A stretch of 64,000 nucleotides of DNA from Allopseudospirillum japonicum (GTDB lineage Bacteria; Pseudomonadota; Gammaproteobacteria; Pseudomonadales; Halomonadaceae): NCBI RefSeq assembly GCF_900108915.1, contig NZ_FNYH01000004.1:62001-126000 (forward strand), read 5' to 3'. Position 1 is the first letter of the stretch. Every line of letters starts with the position of its first letter. Positions 55,111 through 64,000 of this stretch are shown here, piece by piece. Below the pieces are notes generated by a model. The model made no database searches and was not told the origin of the DNA. It worked only from the letters and a program-made list of their open reading frames with translations. The translations under genes were made by a program, and so were the position numbers.

Positions 55111-56976
55111 TTACTTGGCTTCGGCGCTTTCAGCTTCTTTTGCTTTTTCCGCTGCAGCGATCACATCAGGAATTTTGGTTTTCACAAAACTGCCTGGTGC
55201 ATCTTCAAGTGCTTTTAGCTTGCCTGTACCTGGTTCGCGTGCATCAACCATAGTTTCCAAGTTCGCATACTTGTTGCTGGTGACCCATTCTTGCCAGTTC
55301 GGCCACCAAGAACCTTCGTTCTTTTGTGCACCGGCAAACCAAGCATCTGGTGTTTCAGGGAGCTTATCGTTGGTCCAGTGACCGTATTTTTTCTTGTTCG
55401 GTGGATTAACAATCCCTGCAATATGTCCAGAACCAGAAAGTACAAACTTCACAGGGCCGCCATGAGCGCGCGCGCCGCCGTAAGTCGAAGTCCATTTGGC
55501 AATATGATCTTGGATTGTTGAGACGAAATAAGCTGGGGTTTTGATGTTGCCAAGCTCAATCTTCACGCCGTCTAGTTCGATGTTGCCTTGAATCAAGTTG
55601 TTTTCTACATACATATTACGTAGATAGAACTTGTGCATTTCTGCTGGCATATTGGTGCTATCACAGTTCCAATACAGAAGATCAAACGCTTGAGGGCGCT
55701 CACCTTTGAGGTAGTTGTTGATAAAGAAAGACCAGAAAAGGTCATTCTCACGCAACATATTAAAGCTCATCGCCATCGCGCGGCCATCAAGATAACCATC
55801 ACGATCAAGCTGCTTTTCGATGCCTTTTAAGGTGGCCTCGTTGATGAAAACCCCAATTTCGCCAGGATCGGTGAAATCTTGCAAGGTTGCCATGTAAGTC
55901 ACTGAGTTAACACGATTTGCTTGCTTCTTCGCAGCCAAGTACGCCATAGTACTTGCCGTCAAAGTACCACCGATACAGTAAGAGATCACGTTAACGCTCT
56001 TCTCACCTGTGGCTTGCTCAATCGCATCCATGGCAGCGAGCGGACCTTCTTTCATGTAATCCGCCCAGCCTTTTTGTGCTTGTGCTGGACCTGGGTTGAC
56101 CCAGGAAATAATAAAGACTGTATGTCCTTGATCAACCATCCATTTCACCATGGAGTTGCTTTCGCGCAAATCCAAGATATAAAACTTGTTGATCCAGGGT
56201 GGTACGATTAACAAAGGCGTCTTGAAGGTTTTTTCTGTGGTAGGCTGATATTGAATCAGCTGAATCATGTCGTTCTGGAACACCACTTTCCCAGGTGTGG
56301 TGGCGACATTTTTACCAAGTTCGAATGCGGAAAAATCCGTCATTGAAATATTCAGACCTTCAGAGCTGCGCTGCATATCTTCGATCAGCTGCTCCATCCC
56401 TTTCACTAGGTTTTGACCACGCGTTGCCAATGTCTTGCGCAAAACTTCTGGGTTGGTAGCAACGAAGTTGGAAGGCGACATCGCGTTAACGAATTGACGC
56501 GCATAAAAGTCAAGGTTTTGGCTGCTTTTCTCGTCCATGCCTTGGGCGCTATGAATCACGTTAAGCATACAACGTGCGAATAACAGATAAGACTGCTTAA
56601 TAAAATCAAAAAGTAAATTATCGTTCCATTCAGGATCGATAAAGCGGCGATCATCACGTGCTGGCTCAATAATCGGCTCGACTTTTTCACCGAGCATCTG
56701 GCGTGCTGTATTTTGCCATAGCTGCATTTGGCCTTGCCACAAAGCCATTTGCTCATCGAAAAGCGCCAAGGGGTTGACAGCAAGTTGTTCGTTAAGCTTT
56801 TGGAATGTCTCTGTCATGTTAAAAAGCACAGACAAAGAAGGATCGCTCACGCCCTTGCGGTTTACCAGTTGTTCAATCAAACGCTGATATTGTTGATTGA
56901 CTTGACCTACCATAGACCACATCTCTGCTGGGTCAACAAAATCGTTAAAGCTTGTATTTTCAGATTGGTTACTCAT
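55111..56976 (-). CDS. phaC: Poly(3-hydroxyalkanoate) synthase, class I
   Basis: Polymerises hydroxyacyl-CoA into storage granules. 621 residues, as for class I. The N-terminal PhaC_N domain includes FVATNPEVLRKTLATRGQNLVKGMEQLIEDM. The catalytic nucleophile is Cys334 in SYCIGGTL, where the usual first Gly of the lipase-like box is Ser. The Asp and His of the triad are seen in STIQDHIAKW and SGSGHIAGIVNPP. PPWINKFYILDL is a further hallmark. A phasin gene lies upstream on the same strand. phaA and phaB are not in the window. Confidence 0.95.
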   Translation of the reverse strand: MSNQSENTSFNDFVDPAEMWSMVGQVNQQYQRLIEQLVNRKGVSDPSLSVLFNMTETFQKLNEQLAVNPLALFDEQMALWQGQMQLWQNTARQMLGEKVEPIIEPARDDRRFIDPEWNDNLLFDFIKQSYLLFARCMLNVIHSAQGMDEKSSQNLDFYARQFVNAMSPSNFVATNPEVLRKTLATRGQNLVKGMEQLIEDMQRSSEGLNISMTDFSAFELGKNVATTPGKVVFQNDMIQLIQYQPTTEKTFKTPLLIVPPWINKFYILDLRESNSMVKWMVDQGHTVFIISWVNPGPAQAQKGWADYMKEGPLAAMDAIEQATGEKSVNVISYCIGGTLTASTMAYLAAKKQANRVNSVTYMATLQDFTDPGEIGVFINEATLKGIEKQLDRDGYLDGRAMAMSFNMLRENDLFWSFFINNYLKGERPQAFDLLYWNCDSTNMPAEMHKFYLRNMYVENNLIQGNIELDGVKIELGNIKTPAYFVSTIQDHIAKWTSTYGGARAHGGPVKFVLSGSGHIAGIVNPPNKKKYGHWTNDKLPETPDAWFAGAQKNEGSWWPNWQEWVTSNKYANLETMVDAREPGTGKLKALEDAPGSFVKTKIPDVIAAAEKAKEAESAEAK

Positions 56977-57059
56977 GCTTGCCCCTTAGCCTTGATACTG
57001 ATGCTCACCAAGAGCACACCGAAACGCATTCGGTGCACAAACTCGGCGTGATTCCTTAT

Positions 57060-57431
57060 TTACTTGGTTTCGCCTGGCTTAGTAAAGGCTGTTGAACGTG
57101 CTTCTTCCATGATCTTTTCAACTTCTTGCTTAAACTCAACGGCCATCTCTGCCATAGTTTTGGCGTCTTCTAGCACTTTCTTGCTGACTGTACTCATCAT
57201 TTCTGCTTGTGTGCTGGTGTATTCGCGCATACTTTCAGCATCTTTTAACTCACTAGCGCCTTTCAATTGGTTTACACCCATCTGGCTATAAGAACGCAGT
57301 GCATCCAACTGGAAATCTGTCATTTTTTCCATGTTTTCTAATAAAAGTGCGTTAATTTTACGCAAAGGGGTGTACATGGTTTTAGCTTGCTCTGCAAAGG
57401 CGTTCATTACTTTCTCTTGTTGAGTCGACAT
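57060..57431 (-). CDS. Phasin family protein
   Basis: A 123-residue, almost entirely helical protein that coats PHA granules. It has AFAEQAKTMYTPLRKINALLLENMEKMTDFQLDALRSYSQMGVNQLKGASEL, typical of the phasin_2 family. The start at 57431 has GAGGT 6 bases upstream; the longer frame from 57467 has none. It lies 83 bp upstream of phaC and is probably transcribed with it. Confidence 0.88.
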   Translation of the reverse strand: MSTQQEKVMNAFAEQAKTMYTPLRKINALLLENMEKMTDFQLDALRSYSQMGVNQLKGASELKDAESMREYTSTQAEMMSTVSKKVLEDAKTMAEMAVEFKQEVEKIMEEARSTAFTKPGETK

Positions 57432-57842
57432 AAGATACCTCGTAACTCGATTAACTGAAGGATGCAAAAATTACAAAAACGCCGATAAGCGCCCTTGATA
57501 CCAAGGTTTAGTGCTTATATTGCGCTGCAATAGTTGCAAAACCGTGACATGAACACTAAAAATTTGAATTTGAGATTCAAAAGGATAAAAGTGTACCTGC
57601 CTGGATGTCATGTGTATGAAATATTTATGCCAATATTGCAGACATGAGGACAAAGTACAAGTATCAAATCAAGGTTTTGTAAGAATTAAGACCAAAGCCT
57701 AAGTTTACCTAAGTTAAAAATAAAATAACTAGGCTAGACAAAAAGTTAGCAGCATAAAAATTAGATTTCTGCTTATTTAGGCGGAAAAATCCCTGTCTGC
57801 GACCAGCAGGGACTTATAAGATAGGAAATAACCAAACAAGCA
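57432..57842. other. Intergenic region between phasin and DUF6489 genes
   Basis: About 410 bp, AT-rich, no gene seen. It should contain the phasin-phaC promoter on the minus strand. A terminator for the preceding minus-strand gene lies at 57784-57813. Confidence 0.4.
57784..57813 (-). terminator. Terminator of the DUF6489-type gene
   Basis: On the minus strand TCCCTG/CAGGGA with extra inner pairing (GCAG/CTGC) is followed by TTTTT. It lies about 30 bp after the gene end at 57843. Confidence 0.75.
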
Positions 57843-58103
57843 TTATGAACGCTTGTTTGAAGTCCCCATAGGAGAATAGTTAGACAATACTTGCATCATG
57901 AGTTTTTGATAAGATTCTAAAGAATCAAAACCTTGAGTAATAAAGGGTTTAAATAAAGATAAAGGGTCATAACCATCAACACCTGCTTCCATTTGCTCAC
58001 GAATTTTTTGCATTAACTCTTGTTGAAATAGGTGTACATCGGGTAAACCCATGGCACGCCGAAATTCCTCAGGCGTCATATCCACTTCTACATTTAATTT
58101 CAT
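57843..58103 (-). CDS. Small DUF6489-type protein upstream of the PHA genes
   Basis: 86 residues beginning MKLNVEVDMTPEEFRRAMGLPDVHLFQQELMQKIREQMEAGVDGYDPLSLFKPF. The TPEEFRRAMGLPDV segment matches the DUF6489 pattern as I know it. The last part, with QGFDSLESYQKLMMQ, is helical and phasin-like. The start at 58103 is preferred because MKLNVEVDMTPEE is the family start. Position next to phasin and phaC suggests a granule-related role, but this is inferred. Confidence 0.75.
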   Translation of the reverse strand: MKLNVEVDMTPEEFRRAMGLPDVHLFQQELMQKIREQMEAGVDGYDPLSLFKPFITQGFDSLESYQKLMMQVLSNYSPMGTSNKRS

Positions 58104-58182
58104 GTTTTTATCCAACCCTTTGAAAAACAATGTGTTTAAATTTACAAAAAACGCCTAACCGTCCTAACTTGTTATTTTGACT

Positions 58183-59370
58183 TTAACGCGCAATACCCTG
58201 TGAATGCAAGGTTTGTCCAAGTAAGATGTGCCAAGCCAGTAAACTTGCGCCAGCGGCTAAAGCCGCCGCAGACAAAAAGCTCCAGCTTGGGGGATAGGCC
58301 TGCCATAGCCACCCAGCGAGTGTGGCTCCTACGGCACCCCCTGCCCCAAAGCCGACGCTTGAATATAAAGCTTGGCCTTGTGCCGCTTGCGCTTTAGGAA
58401 AATAAGTATGCACTAAAGCAATGCAGCTTGCATGAAAACATCCAAAGGTTGCAGCATGTAGCACTTGTATTGGAATCAAAAACATCAAATGTGCAGGGGC
58501 TAACGCCAAAGCAAACCAACGAACACTGGCTAAAACTAAACTTAATACTAAAAGGCCTTCTGCTTTGAGCGCAGGCAGCAAACGATGCATAACTAAAAAT
58601 ACGAGGACTTCAGCCCCTACACCCAAGGCCCATAAGCTACCAATCCAGGTACGTGAATACCCTTCTTGCTCTAAATATAAAGAATAAAAGGTGTAATAAG
58701 GCCCGTGAGATGCTTGCATTGCCCAAGCACATAGCAAAATTACCCAGACTTGCGGCCGTTTGAGCGTTTGTGCTAGAGAAGTTTGCTCATCTTGGGAAAC
58801 TTCTTGAGATTTTGCAGCTAGCTTAGGTAAGGTGAAGCTAAATATCAGTAAGGCCCACATCAGACCCCAAAGCCACCAAGGCAAGGTCTGTATGGGAGCC
58901 TGATCTAGCCAAACGCCCAAACCTAAGACTGCCATAATAAAACCAACCGAGCCCCAAACGCGCACGCGACTGTAATGTGCTTCATGGCCTTTGAGGGCTA
59001 CTAAAGTGATGACCTCATACTGGGGCAAAATGGCATTCCAGAAAAAGCTAAAGGCAAACATGACCCAAGCAAGCGTCCAAAAATTGCCGTCGTGCCAAAA
59101 AATACCTGTGAAGGAAAGTGCCGTAAGGAAAGCGCCTAAACGCATAATGCGAATATGGTGGCCACTATAATCGGCCCAAAAACTCCATAAATTGGGCGCG
59201 ATCAGCTTAGTCGCGAGCAAAATGCCCATTAATTGGCCAATTTGTACAGGGGTGAACCCGATCGAGTCCAAATACAAACCCCAATAAGGATTGAGGACAC
59301 CTAAAAGTGCAAAATAGCAGGCATAAATACCTGCTAAGCGCCAATAAGGAAGATTGACAGGCAGTGCCAT
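58183..59370 (-). CDS. MFS transporter, HcaT-like
   Basis: A 12-helix major-facilitator protein of 395 residues. The opening YWRLAGIYACYFALLGVLNPYWGLYLDSIGFTPVQIGQLMGILLATKLIAPNLWSFWADYSG matches the MFS_1_like/HcaT branch. The branch includes a putative phenylpropionate permease, but its substrates are mostly unproven. The start codon overlaps the aroC stop by one base (TAATG), so expression is coupled. Confidence 0.83.
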   Translation of the reverse strand: MALPVNLPYWRLAGIYACYFALLGVLNPYWGLYLDSIGFTPVQIGQLMGILLATKLIAPNLWSFWADYSGHHIRIMRLGAFLTALSFTGIFWHDGNFWTLAWVMFAFSFFWNAILPQYEVITLVALKGHEAHYSRVRVWGSVGFIMAVLGLGVWLDQAPIQTLPWWLWGLMWALLIFSFTLPKLAAKSQEVSQDEQTSLAQTLKRPQVWVILLCAWAMQASHGPYYTFYSLYLEQEGYSRTWIGSLWALGVGAEVLVFLVMHRLLPALKAEGLLVLSLVLASVRWFALALAPAHLMFLIPIQVLHAATFGCFHASCIALVHTYFPKAQAAQGQALYSSVGFGAGGAVGATLAGWLWQAYPPSWSFLSAAALAAGASLLAWHILLGQTLHSQGIAR

Positions 59371-60467
59371 TATTGCCCCGCTGGAATCTTGGCAGTCCCT
59401 GAGTCGACCAGTGCATTTTGGCCACGATGACGCAAGGCGTGATCCATCAGTACTAAGGCTAACATGGCTTCAGCAATCGGGGTGGCACGAATACCGACAC
59501 AAGGATCATGGCGGCCTGTGGTGATAATCTCGCAGGCTTGATTATGAATATCGACGCTGCGCCCTGGAATACGTAAACTGGAAGTTGGTTTTAAAGCAAT
59601 GCTGACCTCAATCGTTTGTCCGCTGGAAATACCGCCTAAAATGCCGCCAGCATGATTAGATACAAAACCTTCTGGGGTGATTTCATCTCTGTGCTCTGTA
59701 CCTTTTTGGGTGACACAAGCAAAACCTGCGCCAATCTCTACGCCTTTGACCGCATTAATCGACATCATCGCATGCGCAATATCTGCATCTAAGCGATCGA
59801 AGATGGGTTCTCCCCAGCCAACAGGCACGCCGGCGGCTTGGATATGCAAGCGGGCACCGATCGAATCCCCTTCTTTGCGTAGGGCATCCATATAAGTTTC
59901 TAACTGCGGAATATGCTCTGCACTAGCGCAAAAAAATGGATTGGTATTGACCAAAGACCAATCAACCAAAGGACAGCAAATTGGCCCTAATTGGGACAAA
60001 TAACCGCGCACCTGTACACCATACACTTGTGCAAGATATTTTTTTGCAATAGCACCTGCAGCCACACGCATAGCGGTTTCACGTGCAGAACTTCGACCAC
60101 CACCGCGGTAATCACGAATACCGTATTTTTGCCAATAGGTATAATCTGCATGTGCAGGGCGAAACTGTTGTGCAATTTTGCCGTAATCTTTTGATCTTTG
60201 ATCCGTATTTTCAATCAGCAAACCTATGGGTGTGCCTGTGGTACGACCTTCGAACACACCAGATAGAATTTTTACCTGATCTGGTTCACGTCTTTGCGTC
60301 GTATGGCGGCTAGTACCGGGTTTACGTCGATCCAAATCCGCTTGTAAATCCGCTTCACTTAAGGCCAGCCCCGGTGGACAACCATCCACAATGGCTCCTA
60401 GGGCAGGGCCGTGGCTTTCGCCGAAAGTGGTGACTGTAAAGAGCTTACCGAAGGTGTTCCCAGACAT
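59370..60467 (-). CDS. aroC: Chorismate synthase
   Basis: Last step of the shikimate pathway, needing reduced FMN. 365 residues. Signatures: [27 protein letters not shown] at the start, [27 protein letters not shown] in the middle, and [36 protein letters not shown] at the end. All conserved parts are present. An MFS gene follows with one-base overlap. Confidence 0.97.
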   Translation of the reverse strand: MSGNTFGKLFTVTTFGESHGPALGAIVDGCPPGLALSEADLQADLDRRKPGTSRHTTQRREPDQVKILSGVFEGRTTGTPIGLLIENTDQRSKDYGKIAQQFRPAHADYTYWQKYGIRDYRGGGRSSARETAMRVAAGAIAKKYLAQVYGVQVRGYLSQLGPICCPLVDWSLVNTNPFFCASAEHIPQLETYMDALRKEGDSIGARLHIQAAGVPVGWGEPIFDRLDADIAHAMMSINAVKGVEIGAGFACVTQKGTEHRDEITPEGFVSNHAGGILGGISSGQTIEVSIALKPTSSLRIPGRSVDIHNQACEIITTGRHDPCVGIRATPIAEAMLALVLMDHALRHRGQNALVDSGTAKIPAGQ

Positions 60468-60476
60468 AATATTTCC

Positions 60477-61004
60477 TCAAACATCCGATGCAATGTGTGT
60501 AGGCAAATCAAGGCGCATGAGGATGGCATCTTCACGCGCTTCCATGGCTTCTTTTAGGGTACGCAAATGTTCAATATGTAAAGGTGGGTAGTAACCCTTG
60601 CGCCGTCCAGTTTCAGCAAAGCCAACACTTTGATAAAAATGCAAGGCCTTGTGGTTGGAAGCACGTACTTCTAAAAATAATGAGGTCACAGCAGCCATCT
60701 GCAGTGCTTGCGTGCAATGAGCAATTAGGGCGTGTGCAACGCCACGACCTTGATAAGGGGTGTCGACCACAATTTCCAATAATTCGGCTTCATCTAAAAT
60801 CGAGCGCACCACGATAAAGCCCATCAAATCACCATCTTGTGTGTAAGCGCCTGTGATTTGATGTTGTTGTAAAGCTTCTGCAAGCGCGTGTTGACGCCAG
60901 CCACCTAAGTGTGCGGCTTCTTCAATTGCAAGCAATAGCGGCAAGTCATCCAGACTTGGCGCATAAAACTCTATGCCATAAGCCAAAGGGGTGTGAATTG
61001 ACAT
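60477..61004 (-). CDS. rimI: Ribosomal-protein-S18 alanine acetyltransferase RimI
   Basis: A GNAT acetyltransferase of about 175 residues. It has the RimI pattern: LEIVVDTPYQGRGVAHALIAHCTQAL (acetyl-CoA loop Q-x-x-G-x-G/A) and LEVRASNHKALHFYQSVGFAETGRRKGYYP. RimI acetylates the N-terminal alanine of ribosomal protein S18. The start at 61004 has AGGA upstream. The preceding gene is HolD-like, the same order as holD-rimI in E. coli. Confidence 0.88.
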   Translation of the reverse strand: MSIHTPLAYGIEFYAPSLDDLPLLLAIEEAAHLGGWRQHALAEALQQHQITGAYTQDGDLMGFIVVRSILDEAELLEIVVDTPYQGRGVAHALIAHCTQALQMAAVTSLFLEVRASNHKALHFYQSVGFAETGRRKGYYPPLHIEHLRTLKEAMEAREDAILMRLDLPTHIASDV

Positions 61005-61093
61005 CCTGTGATTCCTAAACGCAAGGGGTTTTGTCAAGCTAACCGATCGGCATGCACAAACCGTATCAATTCCACAGTGAAGGATGAGCCGAT

Positions 61094-61900
61094 TTAAAGC
61101 AATAAAGGGCTAGCAGCAAACTGCGCACGCAAAGCTTGCTGTTGATGCCAAAAACGAGCTTTTTGCTGTGGATCTTTTAATAAAGTATCTAAGTTGGGCC
61201 ATAGATGATAGTCCAAGCTGGAGTGAATCCAAGTCGTTAATTCATCACCACAGACTAAAAGATGATGCCGAGGAATCGCTTTAAACTGGTGCCCAGTTAA
61301 GTAGGCGTAGAGACTTAAACGTGCTTGTTCTGGTTGGCGCATAATCTCGGTGACGGGCAAATGAGGAAAAGGCCATACAAAACGCTGGCTGGTCAGATAG
61401 TCCACCTGAGGATGCCAAGCAAACAGAATTTGGGCCAACAGCTTTTGTTGTAAGCGTCTTTGAGCCGCACTGGGTGTTGTGCGTAAAATCCACCATCCAT
61501 TAGTCAGTACATCCAAGGTTAAATCAAGGTGAATCTCGGTTTGGGCTTGGGTGGGCTGTGCTGGTGCTTGCTCAGTGACTAGCTTAATCGAAGGCGAGGC
61601 AGCAACAGAAGCGGGGGCTTGTGCTTGGTCTGTATCCTGTGCCTTTGAGGTTGGCAAGGGATTGTTTGTGGGTGCTACCTTGGCTGTTGATGTTTGTTGA
61701 ACGCTTGCGCTGGCAAGCGTTTGGGTGTGAGCGCGTTTAAGTAAGGTTTGGCGATAATCCTGCGCACGTGCGTGTGGGCTTTGCGGTTGAGGCCAAGCAC
61801 AGACTGGGCTAGGAGCAGCATAAGGTAAACGCACCCTAGGCACCCACTGACAAATACCAAAGGCCTGTAAATAGTGCAAACGCTGTACTTGTTGACCCAT
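61094..61900 (-). CDS. HolD-like protein, possible DNA polymerase III psi subunit
   Basis: 268 residues. The N-terminus QRLHYLQAFGICQWVPRVRLPYAAP resembles the LQQLGITQW-x3-R start of E. coli psi, which binds the chi subunit. A Pro/Ala/Gln-rich linker spans about residues 35-130. A C-terminal folded part ends LLKDPQQKARFWHQQQALRAQF, comparable with the end of psi. Gene order with rimI supports this. The long linker is unusual, and E. coli psi is only 137 residues. Similarity is weak, so the assignment is tentative. The start at 61900 has GAGGT 5 bases upstream. Confidence 0.6.
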   Translation of the reverse strand: MGQQVQRLHYLQAFGICQWVPRVRLPYAAPSPVCAWPQPQSPHARAQDYRQTLLKRAHTQTLASASVQQTSTAKVAPTNNPLPTSKAQDTDQAQAPASVAASPSIKLVTEQAPAQPTQAQTEIHLDLTLDVLTNGWWILRTTPSAAQRRLQQKLLAQILFAWHPQVDYLTSQRFVWPFPHLPVTEIMRQPEQARLSLYAYLTGHQFKAIPRHHLLVCGDELTTWIHSSLDYHLWPNLDTLLKDPQQKARFWHQQQALRAQFAASPLLL

Positions 61901-61918
61901 GCCTGACCTCAATTTAGG

Positions 61919-63466
61919 TTAAACGCCTGTGCCTTGTGGATGCGTACGCTCGTGGGCACCAAATAAAGCATTCAGCGCATTGATATAGGCTTTGGCCGAG
62001 GCAATGACAATATCTGTATCTGCACCCAGCCCATTGACAATACGCCCGCCTTTTTCTAGACGCACAGTGACTTCCCCTTGGGAATCTGTGCCACTGGTAA
62101 TAGCATTGACTGAGTAAAGTTCAAGCGATGCTTGACTATCGACTAGGGTTTCAATCGCTTTATAAACCGCATCAACTGGGCCAGAACCTTGCGCGCTGAC
62201 GCTCTTTTCTTGGCCTTCAATGCTTAAGGTTAACTTAGCTTCTGGAATCTCGCCGGTTTTTGATTGCACTTCTAAAGTGATGAGTTTGAAATGCTCTGCA
62301 GCATTAGCCGCACGTGTATCTGTCACTAACGCTTGCAAATCTTCATCATAAATCTCGTGCTTTTTATCTGCCAGTTGCTTGAACAAGGTAAACGCTGTGT
62401 TGAGTTCAGATTCAGTTTCAAAGTGAATACCTAGCTCCTGCAAGCGAGTGCGGAAGGCATTACGACCTGAGTGCTTACCTAACACGATGGCATTGGTATG
62501 CCAGCCGACATCTTGGGCACGCATGATTTCGTAAGTTTCGCGGTGTTTAAGTACACCATCTTGGTGAATGCCGGATTCGTGTGCAAAAGCATTTTTGCCC
62601 ACAATGGCCTTATTAGGCTGGACGGCAAAGCCGGTAATGGTAGAAACCGTACGCGAGGTGGGGACGATATGGACAGGATCAATACGAGTTTCAACAGGAT
62701 AAATATCCGCACGAGTACGCACGGCCATTACAATTTCTTCTAACGCGGCATTGCCTGCACGCTCACCCAAACCATTAATGGTACATTCGACTTGACGCGC
62801 ACCTTTGAGTACGGCAGCTAAAGAGTTAGCAACCGCTAAACCCAAATCATTGTGGCAATGCACAGAGAAAATGGCTTGATCGGCATTAGGAATGCGGGTA
62901 ATTAACTGTTCAATCGTATGGCCAAATTGTTCTGGGCTCGCATAACCTACGGTATCAGGAATATTAATGGTGCGTGCGCCGGCAGCAATCGCAGCTTCTA
63001 CAATGCGGCACAGAAAATCAATCTCTGAACGTCCAGCATCTTCACAAGAAAACTCAACATCATCAATCAGGTTACGTGCAGTTTTCACTGCATGTACAGC
63101 TTGCTCAATGACTTGTTCTGGCTGCATTTGCAGTTTGTACTGCATATGAATGGGGCTGGTGGCAATAAAGGTGTGGATGCGTCCTAAAGCGGCAGGTTGC
63201 AGTGCCTCGGCAGCGACTTGAATATCTTTTTCGAGTGCGCGTGCTAAAGAACACACACGGCTGGTTTGCACGGCTTCGGCAACGGCTTTGACGGCATCAA
63301 AATCGCCAGGACTGGCAATCGCAAAACCGGCTTCAATCACGTCCACACGCATTTTTTCTAGCATTTTGGCAATGCGGACTTTCTCGTCTTTGGTCATGGA
63401 GGCGCCAGGGCTTTGTTCACCATCGCGCAAGGTAGTATCAAAAATAATTAAGGCGTCTTTGCTCAT
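61919..63466 (-). CDS. leuA: 2-isopropylmalate synthase
   Basis: First committed enzyme of leucine synthesis: condenses acetyl-CoA with 2-ketoisovalerate. 515 residues, long LeuA form. The catalytic domain begins [17 protein letters not shown] and has the metal-binding [14 protein letters not shown]. The C-terminal regulatory domain (from about residue 395) holds the leucine feedback site. The start at 63466 (GGGAG 5 bases upstream) is preferred to 63484. No leader peptide is visible upstream. Confidence 0.96.
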   Translation of the reverse strand: MSKDALIIFDTTLRDGEQSPGASMTKDEKVRIAKMLEKMRVDVIEAGFAIASPGDFDAVKAVAEAVQTSRVCSLARALEKDIQVAAEALQPAALGRIHTFIATSPIHMQYKLQMQPEQVIEQAVHAVKTARNLIDDVEFSCEDAGRSEIDFLCRIVEAAIAAGARTINIPDTVGYASPEQFGHTIEQLITRIPNADQAIFSVHCHNDLGLAVANSLAAVLKGARQVECTINGLGERAGNAALEEIVMAVRTRADIYPVETRIDPVHIVPTSRTVSTITGFAVQPNKAIVGKNAFAHESGIHQDGVLKHRETYEIMRAQDVGWHTNAIVLGKHSGRNAFRTRLQELGIHFETESELNTAFTLFKQLADKKHEIYDEDLQALVTDTRAANAAEHFKLITLEVQSKTGEIPEAKLTLSIEGQEKSVSAQGSGPVDAVYKAIETLVDSQASLELYSVNAITSGTDSQGEVTVRLEKGGRIVNGLGADTDIVIASAKAYINALNALFGAHERTHPQGTGV

Positions 63467-63541
63467 GGAAACTCCCATCATCACTTAGGCTAAGGATGAC
63501 AGGAGTTTATCATATTTCCAACAAAGACAAGTGCGCTTGTG

Positions 63542-64000
63542 TTAAGCGGTGACTTGTGCCTGCACACGTAGGGCTTGTGCGGCTTTTACCATGGCTTCCA
63601 ATGCGGGCAGAACTTCTGACCATTGGCGGGTTTTGAGGCCACAATCTGGATTGACCCAAAGGCGCTGTGCAGGAATGAAATCGGCTGCTTTGCGCATTAA
63701 AGCTTCCATCGCCGCTTGTGTGGGGATATTGGGGGAATGAATATCATACACGCCTGGGCCAATTTCATTCGGGTAATGGAAATCTTCAAAGGCTTGCAAT
63801 AACTCCATATCTGAGCGCGATGTTTCTATCGTGATCACATCCGCATCCATAGCAGCAATCGCTTGGATAATATCGTTAAACTCGGAATAACACATATGGG
63901 TATGGATCTGAGTTTGATCACTGACGCCATTGGCTGTGATACGGAAAGCCTGTACGGCCCAATCTAAGTAAGTTTGCCATTGGCTAGCACGTAAGGGTAG
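63542..64000 (-). CDS. metE: Cobalamin-independent methionine synthase MetE, 3' part
   Basis: The C-terminal 152 residues of MetE; the 5' part lies beyond the window. The open frame continues upstream of the in-frame ATG at 63895 to the window edge ([21 protein letters not shown] and so on), so 63895 is not the real start. The zinc site is intact: HTHMCYSEF (His and Cys), TIETSRSD (Glu) and NPDCGLKTR (Cys). MetE transfers a methyl group from methyl-tetrahydropteroyltriglutamate to homocysteine. Confidence 0.95.
   Translation of the reverse strand, partial: LPLRASQWQTYLDWAVQAFRITANGVSDQTQIHTHMCYSEFNDIIQAIAAMDADVITIETSRSDMELLQAFEDFHYPNEIGPGVYDIHSPNIPTQAAMEALMRKAADFIPAQRLWVNPDCGLKTRQWSEVLPALEAMVKAAQALRVQAQVTA

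Noticed and set aside
63542-63895. A complete 117-residue protein starting at 63895
   Set aside because: The frame stays open to the window edge and matches MetE upstream of that Met, so it is an internal codon of a truncated metE.

Overview
The window reads as a stretch of gammaproteobacterial chromosome. It has moderate GC and dense, mostly co-directional operons. Gene pairs such as gltX with tRNA-Ala and tRNA-Glu, thiS-thiG-trmB, a PdhR-type regulator and a ClsB-type synthase point the same way. The metabolism suggests an aquatic, chemotactic heterotroph living on amino acids and organic acids and storing polyhydroxyalkanoate, perhaps an Oceanospirillales-like lineage. I cannot name the species from sequence alone.

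Layout. 1-5.3 kb: a complete branched-chain amino-acid ABC transporter (livKHMGF) behind a possible sigma-54 promoter. 5.4-9.7 kb: an orphan periplasmic solute-binding protein next to a membrane diguanylate cyclase, then rsgA and a soluble PAS chemoreceptor. 10.2-13.9 kb: the sodium-pumping oxaloacetate decarboxylase oadGAB. 13.9-18.3 kb: a RegB/RegA-type redox two-component pair, a universal stress protein and a chemoreceptor. 18.4-28.6 kb: a lactate block with a D-lactate dehydrogenase-like flavoprotein, lutCBA and a TRAP transporter, divergent from a PdhR/LldR-type regulator whose likely operators I can see. 28.6-43.5 kb: assorted housekeeping genes (purT, trmB, thiGS), a glycosyltransferase, a third chemoreceptor, two back-to-back LysR regulators, OmpW and an HDOD protein. 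43.6-45.6 kb: a small cluster of DnaA-box-like sites, two tRNA genes and gltX. 45.7-53.5 kb: small proteins, a response regulator beside acs, ygfB-like, clsB-like, rsuA and dusC. 55.1-58.1 kb: PHA synthase, phasin and a DUF6489-type protein. 58.2-64 kb: an MFS transporter, aroC, rimI, a HolD-like protein, leuA and the 3' part of metE.

The most unusual object is between dusC and phaC. A single 1.4-kb gene of unknown function (53553-54965) lies between two identical GTTAGAT core sites. Its stop codon abuts a 77-bp foldback element (54966-55042) with the architecture of an integron attC site. No integrase or second cassette is present, so this looks like a solitary integron gene cassette inserted at a secondary site. 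Its protein carries an R-N-x5-H signature of the kind seen in HEPN ribonucleases, which makes a single-gene phage-defence or toxin-like function a reasonable but untested hypothesis.

Functionally the window links lactate to pyruvate (Lut/Dld), acetate to acetyl-CoA (Acs), oxaloacetate decarboxylation coupled to sodium export (Oad), carbon storage as PHA, and behaviour and redox sensing (three chemoreceptors, a diguanylate cyclase, RegBA).
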